A stretch of DNA of 64,000 nucleotides from Methanospirillum stamsii (GTDB lineage: Archaea; Halobacteriota; Methanomicrobia; Methanomicrobiales; Methanospirillaceae): positions 1,116,001 to 1,180,000 of the forward strand of contig NZ_CP176366.1 in the NCBI RefSeq assembly GCF_046244385.1. The letters run 5' to 3'. Each line of letters starts with the position of its first letter. Positions within the stretch are counted from its first letter, which is position 1. Under the pieces are notes generated by a model. It did no database searches, was not told the origin of the DNA, and saw nothing but the letters and a program-made list of their open reading frames with translations. Shown here one piece after another: positions 9,015 through 17,330 of this stretch. A program made the translations under genes and the position numbers.

Positions 9015-10244
9015 ATGATTTCCGAGCCATTCAGACCAACGAAATTGACATTAGTTTTTCTCTTACTTTCGGCCATGATGATATTAATGGGGGGTGCTGC
9101 AGTCGCGCCTGCTCTTCCGTTAATAAGTGAAGCATTTCCTGATGCACCGGAATATTTAATCTCCCTCATTGTCACACTCCCTTCACTAGCCATTGGTGTT
9201 ACAGGTATATTTATCGGATTACTTTCTGATAGAATTGGTAAAATTAAAATCCTTGCTGCATCTATTGTCATCTTTACCATTGCAGGAACTTCCGGATATT
9301 TTCTCAACTCGATTTATGCTATATTGATAGGCAGATTCATCCTCGGAGTAGGAATTGCCGGAATAACCTGTGCAACCTCTTCTCTTATTCCCTGTTATTA
9401 TGAGGGAATAACCCGTGCCAAAGTCCTCGGATACCAGGCAGCAGCGATGGGTTTCGGGGTATTAATTCTTGAAATAAGCGGAGGCCTTCTTTCCGGGATA
9501 TCCTGGCGAGCAGCATTCCTCATTTACCTGATTGGGATTTTTATTCTCGCCGGTGTTCTTCTTACCATGAAAGAGCCCGCTCTGGGAAAATTTGCAAGAG
9601 ATACAAAATCATCAGATGAAAAATTTCCGACTTCATCGTTCATGGTAATCTATATCTCAATGTTTCTTGGCAGCATGCTCTTCTTTTTGATGCCAATTAA
9701 ATTCCCCTACCTTATTGCACATATGGATGCAGCCCGATTATTAGGAGAGAACACTGCCCTTATCAGTGGATTATTCCTGGGCATTATGGGATGTTCTGCT
9801 TCAATTATTGGATTATTTTATGGAAGACTTGCCTGGAGATTTACCCGGTACACGATTCTCACTTCTGTATATCTGTTCTTTGCAATCGGGTACTGCAGTC
9901 TGGGAATTGCTAATTCACTTATCATAGTGCTGATTGGAGCTATTTGTGTAGGTCTTGCTAATGGTATCTTAATGCCCACTGTCCTGATATGGATTGCCGC
10001 TATAACACCAAAACAATTCCTGGGGTGGGCAAGTGGCGGATTCTCAGTATCCCTGAATGTTGGGCAGTTTGCTTCCACCCTTGCAATTGTTCCGGTCATT
10101 GCAATCGCTTCAACAACCGGAAATATATTTCTTATATTCGGACTGGTGTCATGTGTAATCGCTCTGCCCTACGTTTACCTGGTGATAAAAGGGAAGTATA
10201 CCATTGATGAAATGACATCTCTTCCATCAAAAATAGAATATTAA
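9015..10244 (+). CDS. Major facilitator superfamily transporter
   Basis: 409-aa membrane protein with about 12 hydrophobic helices. The loop between helices 2 and 3 has the MFS signature GLLSDRIGKIKIL, and helix 4 follows with GRFILGVGIAGITCATSSLI. It is probably a drug- or metabolite-type proton antiporter; no substrate can be named. It lies divergent to the TrmB regulator, sharing an intergenic space of only 63 bases, and another MFS gene follows 180 bases downstream in the same direction. The two MFS proteins are clearly related in plan (both start with a long helix followed by APALP) and probably arose by duplication. Confidence 0.85.
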   Translation: MISEPFRPTKLTLVFLLLSAMMILMGGAAVAPALPLISEAFPDAPEYLISLIVTLPSLAIGVTGIFIGLLSDRIGKIKILAASIVIFTIAGTSGYFLNSIYAILIGRFILGVGIAGITCATSSLIPCYYEGITRAKVLGYQAAAMGFGVLILEISGGLLSGISWRAAFLIYLIGIFILAGVLLTMKEPALGKFARDTKSSDEKFPTSSFMVIYISMFLGSMLFFLMPIKFPYLIAHMDAARLLGENTALISGLFLGIMGCSASIIGLFYGRLAWRFTRYTILTSVYLFFAIGYCSLGIANSLIIVLIGAICVGLANGILMPTVLIWIAAITPKQFLGWASGGFSVSLNVGQFASTLAIVPVIAIASTTGNIFLIFGLVSCVIALPYVYLVIKGKYTIDEMTSLPSKIEY

Positions 10245-10423
10245 AAAATCATGTGGTTTTTACTCTTAAAAAAGACGAGGAGAGGAGATCGAAACATTGT
10301 AATAGGGTCCTTTGTGCTAAACATAAGAACAATATTTGGTACCTTGTAGATCCAGAATATTGAAATTATTTCCTTAATCTGATTTCTGTTTAAGCATATC
10401 AACCAATTATTTGGAGCAATATT

Positions 10424-11629
10424 ATGTCAATTAAAAATTTTCACCTCCTTATTCTTTGTATTACCGGATATCTTGCAATGGCAGGAGGAGCATTACTGGC
10501 ACCTGCACTTCCGGAGATGGTAGTACCCCTGCAGACAACCGCTCAGGCAACCGGCCTCCTTATGTCTGTGTTTACTCTCTCAACAGCAATATTCACCCTT
10601 ATTCTGGGCCATTTTATTGACCGGGCAGATAGGAAAAAAATACTCATACCAAGTCTGGTAGTATACGGTCTGACTGGAATTATCAGTTTTTTTATTTCGA
10701 ATTTTGAGCATCTTCTCATTCTGAGATTTATCCAAGGGATCGGAGTTGCAGGGATGATGACCCTTGCTTTCCTGATTATCGGAGATTCTTATAGAGGATA
10801 TGATAGTGTTCAGGCAATTAGTAAAATGAGCATGGCCCTGGCGATAGGAGCTATTTCAGCTCCTCTTATCGGAGGAGGGCTTGCCTGGTATGGATGGAAC
10901 TATCCTTTCTTGTTTTATGCATTTTCACTCCCTTTTGCTCTTGTTGTAACAGTATTTCTTCCGGAAACAAGAGACAAAAACCAGAATGTTACTAACAAAG
11001 GAATTAAAGAGGCTTTTTCATCTCTTCGAAAACTTCCCATACTCTGCACGATATTCATGGGATTTGCAATCTTTTTCCTGTTATATTCCCTGATAATATA
11101 CGTTCCTTTTATGCTCAAGGAGGCATATGGTTTTTCATCTGTACAATCCGGACTGATGCTGGCAATCGAAGGATTAGCAGTTGTATTACTGGCGTCCCGT
11201 GTCAGAAACCTGGCAGACAGATTTTCATTAATCCGGGTCCTTATCGCAGGGTTTTTGCTTGTGGGCTTATCACTTTTCTGTATATCATTCACCGATTCAA
11301 TCATCGCGGTATTTATCTTGTTACTTCTTTTCGGAGCAGGATATGGGCTGGCCCAGACAGCCATTGATGCCCAGATCATTTATGTCAGCCCGACTATGTC
11401 AAAAGGAGGTATCCTTTCGATTCATACCTGCATGAAATACCTGGGAATGAGTCTTTCTCCGATTGTCCTGGGTGTTATACTGACAATCAGTGATCTCCAT
11501 ACTGTTTTCATCATTTGCGGGATAGTCGGAATTTTTATTGCTCTTGCGACATATAGCGTGAAAAATAACTTTAATTTCCCGGTCATCCAATCAGTTTCAG
11601 ACACAAAAATCCAGGGCTCACAAAAATAA
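10424..11629 (+). CDS. Major facilitator superfamily transporter, second copy
   Basis: 401 aa, about 12 transmembrane helices, with MFS landmarks GHFIDRADRKKILIPSLVV after helix 2 and RFIQGIGVAGMMTLAFLII in helix 4, and a typical mid-protein charged loop (PETRDKNQN). GGAGC at 10412-10416 serves as ribosome binding site before ATG. It has its own upstream region with TATA-like sequence, so it may be transcribed separately from the first MFS gene. The APALPEM motif in helix 1 is shared with the first copy. Substrate unknown. Confidence 0.85.
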   Translation: MSIKNFHLLILCITGYLAMAGGALLAPALPEMVVPLQTTAQATGLLMSVFTLSTAIFTLILGHFIDRADRKKILIPSLVVYGLTGIISFFISNFEHLLILRFIQGIGVAGMMTLAFLIIGDSYRGYDSVQAISKMSMALAIGAISAPLIGGGLAWYGWNYPFLFYAFSLPFALVVTVFLPETRDKNQNVTNKGIKEAFSSLRKLPILCTIFMGFAIFFLLYSLIIYVPFMLKEAYGFSSVQSGLMLAIEGLAVVLLASRVRNLADRFSLIRVLIAGFLLVGLSLFCISFTDSIIAVFILLLLFGAGYGLAQTAIDAQIIYVSPTMSKGGILSIHTCMKYLGMSLSPIVLGVILTISDLHTVFIICGIVGIFIALATYSVKNNFNFPVIQSVSDTKIQGSQK

Positions 11630-12118
11630 TTACCCTTTTTTACTATATTCAAAAAATGATCCCAGGATTTGATTTTTGAATTGACATATGAGGGAGAGGG
11701 AAAAATCTCAAAATAAACGATACCAGGACAACCTTCTGAACACCAGTACTACACACCCTCATAGTAGAAATTCTCGTTATTTCCTGAATTAAGCACCATT
11801 TTGCCGATTAAAATTTTCTATAAAATCAGATGAAATTTTAACGGGCAATTAAGGATTTATATTAGATAAACTCCTCAAAACGCGGAGATATAGCAGGCCG
11901 CTATTTACCTCCTCTACTCAGCTGATAAATACTATCACTCACTCTCTGATCCGGGAATACAGACCCCTTGTAAAAATATTCTTTGGGTCCGGATTATGGC
12001 ATGAATATGACACCATTTTTAAGTTTATGAGGTAATTTGCCAATAAAATCAAAATTTGAGTATTTTAAACACGGTTGGCAGAGGTAACCTTATTTGACTT
12101 ACAGTCCCACATACTGGT
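11630..12118. other. Intergenic stretch without a gene
   Basis: Nothing coding is recognisable in these 489 bases. A run of Ts just after the MFS stop could end that transcript. The only oddity is the 17-mer ATATAGCAGGCCGCTAT at 11888-11904, which recurs with one change at 43253-43269. Confidence 0.5.
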
Positions 12119-12550
12119 ATGAACAAGGCAGCGTATGGAATTATAGGCCTCATACTCGGAATTATTGCCATAATAACCGGACTATACGCGATTTCCCTAC
12201 ACTCGCTCTTCATGGCGATAGGATACCTCTTTTTCACTGTTATCGCAGGAGTGATTTTTACCCGGTTCTTCTGTGCATCATGCCCTATCAAAGATACCTG
12301 TGTACATATTCTACCCGGTTACATCGCCCGGATCTGGAAAGAAACACCTGGACCATATACTCCGGGAAAACTTCTCATCTCCGGATTTCTCTTCGTAATT
12401 ATTTTCCTTCCAGCCCTGCCTGCACTCATTACATCACCCATGTTGTTGCTCATCTTCCTGGTTTGCATAGTTCTTGCAGCAGTAATCAGCGTGTTATTTC
12501 TATGTCCGGGTTGTGGGAACCGGTTCTGTCCGTTCAGAAAAGAAGGATAA
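12119..12550 (+). CDS. Four-helix membrane protein with two Cys clusters
   Basis: 143 aa. Four hydrophobic helices are visible (about residues 5-23, 28-48, 86-106, 106-127). After helix 2 comes CASCPIKDTC and after helix 4, at the very C-terminus, CPGCGNRFCPFRKEG. The two three-Cys groups lie on the same side of the membrane if the helices form two hairpins, so together they could bind a metal ion or an iron-sulfur cluster. I do not recognise the family. The gene stands alone between an MFS gene and an MNT/HEPN pair. A longer ORF in another frame over the same DNA has a composition unlike a protein and was dropped. Confidence 0.6.
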   Translation: MNKAAYGIIGLILGIIAIITGLYAISLHSLFMAIGYLFFTVIAGVIFTRFFCASCPIKDTCVHILPGYIARIWKETPGPYTPGKLLISGFLFVIIFLPALPALITSPMLLLIFLVCIVLAAVISVLFLCPGCGNRFCPFRKEG

Positions 12551-12844
12551 GGAACCAGACTGGTGTGAAAATCAAGAGCAATTGTTGATCCAGCTGTGAG
12601 AAAGATGACTTATCCAGAAGGTTACGATACCCATGAGATATTTGATACTATCAGATAAGTATCAAAAAGTCTGGGCTATGAGGATATTTATCACAAAATG
12701 AAGCGAGTTTCCATACTGAAGTTTGGTAAACATAACACCACCAATTCGTAAATTATCCTGTTTTCCGGCCCTTTTGTAGTTATATAACATTTCCTGTCTT
12801 TTTTTTAACCAACTCCACAGTGGAAATGAGAATGAGATAAGTAG

Positions 12845-13240
12845 ATGAAGGGAGGATTTCATATATTTTCGGTAGAAATTCTTGTTATCAGTATGATCAG
12901 CAGAGAGCAGATGGTCAGGACAGATCCAGTTGTGGAAGATGCTATTTCACGGTATATTTCACGAGTGCGGGAGATTTTTGGTGAGTCTATCTGCCAGGTT
13001 CTTCTTTTCGGTTCGTATGCACGGGGAGAGGCAGGTCCTGAATCAGATATTGATCTCCTGGTTATCACAACCGATCCGGGCTGGGATACAGAATATCGGC
13101 TTATTACGATGGGATACCAAATCTTTTCCGAGACCGGAGTCATGCTCTCAGTGAAGGTGAGGACAACAGGAGAATTTGACCGGGCCGGTAATGTCTCTTT
13201 TTTAAGGAATGTAAAACAGGAAGGCGTTCTTGTTGGCTAA
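12845..13240 (+). CDS. MNT-type nucleotidyltransferase (antitoxin of an MNT/HEPN pair)
   Basis: 131 aa in this frame; the true start may be a later Met (12893 or 12911) because the first residues look non-conserved and no candidate has a ribosome binding site. The core is the minimal nucleotidyltransferase motif GSYARGEAGPESDIDLLV, with the G-S-x10-DxD catalytic arrangement intact. Such proteins AMPylate or otherwise silence a partner HEPN RNase, forming a toxin-antitoxin system. The next gene is a HEPN protein whose start overlaps the end of this gene by 11 bases, which supports that pairing. Confidence 0.8.
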   Translation: MKGGFHIFSVEILVISMISREQMVRTDPVVEDAISRYISRVREIFGESICQVLLFGSYARGEAGPESDIDLLVITTDPGWDTEYRLITMGYQIFSETGVMLSVKVRTTGEFDRAGNVSFLRNVKQEGVLVG

Positions 13241-13622
13241 CCTGATCGAGTGTAATGTGCTCATGGAAAAATCAAGGGAGCGCTTATTAGTTGCCCAATC
13301 CCTTCATGATGATGGGTACTTCGAGGATGCTGTTTCCCGTTCATACTATGCTATGTTTTTTGCAGCCAGGGCTCTGCTCCTGACCCTGGACATTACTCCA
13401 AAGACGCACCGGGGAGTTATTGTCACATTGAGTGACCAATTTGTTAAGAATGGTCTGATGCATTACGAGATTTGGGAGTATCTTGCTGCTGGTGAGACCC
13501 TTCGTGAAGAAGCAGATTATTCATCCGAAAAGAGGATTGACGATATCAGGTCTCAAACAACCCTGGAGCATGCAAAAGAGTTTGTCAGGACATGTTCACA
13601 AATTCTTAATTCAAGCCCATAA
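13230..13622 (+). CDS. HEPN-domain protein (UPF0332-like), partner of the MNT protein
   Basis: 130 aa. The HEPN signature of the UPF0332 type is seen in AVSRSYYAMFFAARALL with the long helices around it, and EYLAAGETLREEADYS later. The frame starts with TTG at 13230 preceded by GGAAGG, overlapping the MNT gene; an ATG at 13263 is the alternative. The classical Rx4-6H RNase motif of HEPN toxins is not obvious, so it may be a non-nuclease HEPN member or use another site. Pair function as toxin-antitoxin is inferred from the arrangement. Confidence 0.75.
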   Translation: MLANLIECNVLMEKSRERLLVAQSLHDDGYFEDAVSRSYYAMFFAARALLLTLDITPKTHRGVIVTLSDQFVKNGLMHYEIWEYLAAGETLREEADYSSEKRIDDIRSQTTLEHAKEFVRTCSQILNSSP

Positions 13623-13660
13623 ATTCAGATTATCTGTGACCTGTTCAGTAGATTAGTATC

Positions 13661-13667
13661 TTTTTTT
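13661..13667 (+). terminator. T-run after the MNT/HEPN pair
   Basis: Seven Ts follow the HEPN stop codon at a distance of about 40 bases. Archaeal RNA polymerase stops at such runs without a hairpin. Confidence 0.4.
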
Positions 13668-13904
13668 ATCGCGAGGTTGAAAACCAATGATAGGTCGCCT
13701 CAGAGACAATAATGCATCATCACGAACCTCATTCCAATTTTCCTTCTCTATGGAAGAACAGAATGCTCATCTCTTGCTTCAGATGAGAAATATATCAGGA
13801 CTTTACCAATTATTGATCTCTGACTCATAACTGCATTTTGAAGCGTGAATTTTGCTATGAAAGTCTCTTTTAAATAATACGGACATATTCTCCACATTCT
13901 TATC

Positions 13905-16900
13905 ATGCATCATATATATGGAGGAATTACATACTCCCAACAGACAAACCGGATGGATGAGATCAAAAAAACTCTCTTTATGGTTATCCATCCAATGAAT
14001 ATCCATATGCCTGAAGAGGCACCCCTTTTATATGCAATACCGGGTAGGGGATTTCAGGATCTTCTTGACCGGTTTTCTGTTTCAATACAGAAAAAACCTG
14101 AGACATCCTGGCTTATCCTACCAACGGAGACCCTTGTCCTGCAGGCAAAAGACCTGCTGACAGGCCGGAATAATCCAGAAATAACAGACCGGATTTTCAC
14201 ACCAGACACACTCTGTCTCTTCCTGCTCTCTAAATACGGAGAAGGAATAACATATTTATCTGACTCTGAAACGCGACTTCTTCTCTCCCGGGTTATTGCG
14301 GACCACAGTAAAGAACTCTCTCTTTTCATGAACGGGAGTTCTCCTTCTGGACGGATGCTTGCCGATCTCCAGCGTCTTTTTTCATATATCATCAGAAATG
14401 AACTGAATTATCCGGAATGTCTTGAAAACCTTCAGACAAGAAAAAGTGACCAGATAGGAGTGATAAATAGCGCCTTTCATCGCAGGCTGGAAAGCCTCAA
14501 TCATGTCAATAGCGATACACTGATTCAGTGGGTCATTGAAAGTCTGGAAAGAAAATCTCAAGATAAATTTCTTTCTCTCTTCACCCATGTATTCTGGCTT
14601 GGAAAGTATAATCCCGAACCTCTTGAAAAACGTCTGATTCAGAGATATGCAGAAGAAATCCCCCACATGATATATACTGCACCTATGGGAGAAGATACCA
14701 GTATTTTTGGTGATGATGCTTCATGGATTTATCCGAGCAAAAAATTTGAATCTGGTACAATTCCTGCATCACCAAGGGAAAAAGCAGTAACATCTCTTTT
14801 TTCTGACAATTTCCCGGAAGAAAAAGCATGTATCTTAAGAGATGCACTCTCCCTGACCAAATGGAAAGACCCCGTATCAGAATTATCCGGAATAGCAAAA
14901 GAGATCCTTCGTCTCAAAAAACAGAACATCCCCTGGAATGACATCGCAGTGGTTTTTCCAGATCCTGGTATTGCGTTGGGATATCTTGCTGATGTATTTG
15001 ACGACTACCATATTCCTTACAACTGTAGCACCGCCCCTCATCTATCAGTATCTCCCCTGATTTCCTTTTTCATGCTTCTTGGAGAATGTGTGGAGAAAGG
15101 GTTCAGGTATGAAGAACTGATCCGTCTTATCCGGAGTCCTTATCTGAATTACTCCTGGATTTCTGTTGAAAAAGATGAAACAGAAAATTACCATAACTTC
15201 CTTGACTTTGAATCCCTCGACCTCATCTGTCGCAGTTATGGAATTACCGGTGGGTATATAGACTGGGATGGGCGATTTGAGCAGATCATCGGGCATATCA
15301 CCAGTGAAAAGGAATCTGAAGAGACCGGATCTGGAGAAAATGGTTCTTTAGCATATATTCCAAAAAGACCCCTGCCTCGTGAAACAATCCTTCAGACCAT
15401 TGAAGGCACAAAAAACCTCATCCAAGTCCTGCGCAATCTTTTGGCACGGAGTACAGCCTCCGAACACTGCAAAGCCTTTCGAATTACGCTGAAGAGTATC
15501 GGATCACCATCTCCGGGAACAATGGTAGAAGAAGGGGGAATTGAACTTTCTGATGATGAACAGAACGCCCTTCTTGCATTTGATGAGATTCTTACATCTC
15601 TTTTGCAGCAGCCGGAAAGTGAGAATGAGAATATCTCATTTCCGGAGTTTCTTTCAAGGGTAAGGCTGCTGCTGATGGATAAAAAGATCAAGGCAGGAGA
15701 TAATGACGGCGTTTTCGTCGCAGGAATCAGCGATATCGAACACATGCAGATTCCATATATCTTTATCGCCTCAATTAATGAAGGATTGATACCACGGCTC
15801 AATTATCGCCTTCCATTTGTAAACGGGAGTGAAGGCGGAAAAATCGGGGATGACCTGCATACATACCTGAGAAAAGAGCGATACCGGTTTATTTCCGCAT
15901 TACTAACAGGAAAGGAACATGTATACCTGAGCTCATTTGAACACCGGGATGAACGAACAGCTCTTTGTTCTTCATTCCTCGGCCCATTAGAGCAGGTAGG
16001 GATTTTTCCTACATGGGGAGAGGAACCTGCTATCCCGGAGCCTGACCAGTTCTCTGATTCTGAAAATGCATATTATTCCGGGACAATGATGGCTTCTTCC
16101 CGATGGGATGAAGCACTTCTTTTCCTGCCTGATAATGAACGTATTTCAGATGTTGTATTCCGGATAGGTATCGAACGTAACTTCCGGTTCAGACTAAACC
16201 GATCAGTATACGATGGCATCATAAGAACTAAAGCCTCCATCAGGAAAGAGATGGAAGAACGGTTTGGTCCTTCATATCCCTGGTCTGCAACACTTTTGGA
16301 GACGTATGCCCGCTGCCCGTACCGGTTTTATCTTGAACATATTCTGAACATCAAACCACTCCCAATGCTTGGAAGCGACCTCTCTTCTGATGCCAAAGGA
16401 AGACTGATTCATTCGGTTGTCTGTAGGTTTAAACGCAGGATGCAGGAGAGAGATGCTTTCCCACTGAGACAGGAGGAGTACCACGATGCTGTATCTTCCA
16501 TCCTTGAGATTGCCAGCGAAGAACTGGATACAGTCTCCTATGAAACTCCGGTCTGGCTTGCAAAACGAAGACAACTCCTGGGAGGTGAGCGATACGGAGC
16601 AGGAATGTTTGAAAAGTATGTTGCAGCGGAGATTGCACGTCTCGCACCTGATGAGGAAGGAGATGAACCTGCTCATTTTATCCCAAAACACTTTGAATTC
16701 TCATTCGGAGCAGTGCATGAAGATGGTGATGATCCCGCTTCTGTCAAAGACCCTGTCGACATTGCTGCCATCGCAAGAAGAAGATTGAATAAAAAAAAGG
16801 ATATTTCCTGGACTTCCGAGGATATCCCGGATAGTCTTCTTCTTTGCGGAAAGATTGACCGGATTGATATCACAAAAACCGGAGATTTTGGAGTGGTAGA

Positions 16901-17330
16901 TTATAAGACCGGGATAAAAATACCATCAACCACCGAGATCACCCAAGGAAAAGCCCTGCAACTCCCCCTCTATCTTCTGGCATATGCAGAGATTACCAAT
17001 AATAATCCGGTGTATGGATCATACTGCCATCTGCACCGGTCAGTGACCCATGCAATGAGTCTGTATAATCCGGAATATAAAAGTCGTCTTCCCCGGGGGA
17101 AGATGCCAAAGTCAGAGTCAAAATGGGAGGATATCATGGACAATGCACTGTTTCAGGTCTGTCGCCAGAGTATGCAAATTCATCAGGGAATATTTCCCAT
17201 TCATGCTGACCGGGGATGCAATCCTGACTGGTTCTGTCCTTACAAGACGATATGCAGGTTCCAGCCGGATCGGGGATCACACCTTGGTGAATGGATAAAT
17301 TATCCGGAAAAAACAGGAGAGGGCGTCTGA
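13905..17330 (+). CDS. AddB/RexB-like PD-(D/E)XK nuclease with predicted Fe-S cluster
   Basis: 1141 aa. The N-terminal part resembles the inactivated helicase of AddB (opening GRGFQDLLDRF and SWLILPTETLVLQ, where a Walker A would be expected but is missing). The C-terminal third is a RecB-type nuclease: GKIDRID (near residue 984), VVDYKTG (near 998) and QLPLY form the catalytic D, D/E-x-K and Q-x3-Y motifs. One Cys lies before the nuclease core (ARCPYRFYLEH, near 802) and three after it (CNPDWFCPYKTIC, near 1105-1118), the arrangement that holds a 4Fe-4S cluster in AddB. The stop codon overlaps the start of an AddA-like helicase (TGATG), so the two are translated together and probably form a DNA end-resection complex. 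The start is uncertain; downstream ATGs at 13953 and 13983 are possible. Confidence 0.82.
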   Translation: MHHIYGGITYSQQTNRMDEIKKTLFMVIHPMNIHMPEEAPLLYAIPGRGFQDLLDRFSVSIQKKPETSWLILPTETLVLQAKDLLTGRNNPEITDRIFTPDTLCLFLLSKYGEGITYLSDSETRLLLSRVIADHSKELSLFMNGSSPSGRMLADLQRLFSYIIRNELNYPECLENLQTRKSDQIGVINSAFHRRLESLNHVNSDTLIQWVIESLERKSQDKFLSLFTHVFWLGKYNPEPLEKRLIQRYAEEIPHMIYTAPMGEDTSIFGDDASWIYPSKKFESGTIPASPREKAVTSLFSDNFPEEKACILRDALSLTKWKDPVSELSGIAKEILRLKKQNIPWNDIAVVFPDPGIALGYLADVFDDYHIPYNCSTAPHLSVSPLISFFMLLGECVEKGFRYEELIRLIRSPYLNYSWISVEKDETENYHNFLDFESLDLICRSYGITGGYIDWDGRFEQIIGHITSEKESEETGSGENGSLAYIPKRPLPRETILQTIEGTKNLIQVLRNLLARSTASEHCKAFRITLKSIGSPSPGTMVEEGGIELSDDEQNALLAFDEILTSLLQQPESENENISFPEFLSRVRLLLMDKKIKAGDNDGVFVAGISDIEHMQIPYIFIASINEGLIPRLNYRLPFVNGSEGGKIGDDLHTYLRKERYRFISALLTGKEHVYLSSFEHRDERTALCSSFLGPLEQVGIFPTWGEEPAIPEPDQFSDSENAYYSGTMMASSRWDEALLFLPDNERISDVVFRIGIERNFRFRLNRSVYDGIIRTKASIRKEMEERFGPSYPWSATLLETYARCPYRFYLEHILNIKPLPMLGSDLSSDAKGRLIHSVVCRFKRRMQERDAFPLRQEEYHDAVSSILEIASEELDTVSYETPVWLAKRRQLLGGERYGAGMFEKYVAAEIARLAPDEEGDEPAHFIPKHFEFSFGAVHEDGDDPASVKDPVDIAAIARRRLNKKKDISWTSEDIPDSLLLCGKIDRIDITKTGDFGVVDYKTGIKIPSTTEITQGKALQLPLYLLAYAEITNNNPVYGSYCHLHRSVTHAMSLYNPEYKSRLPRGKMPKSESKWEDIMDNALFQVCRQSMQIHQGIFPIHADRGCNPDWFCPYKTICRFQPDRGSHLGEWINYPEKTGEGV

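Noticed and set aside
12094..12588. 164-codon plus-strand ORF overlapping the four-helix membrane protein
   Set aside because: Another frame over the same DNA gives a clean membrane protein with Cys motifs; this one has Tyr/His/Cys-rich random-looking composition.
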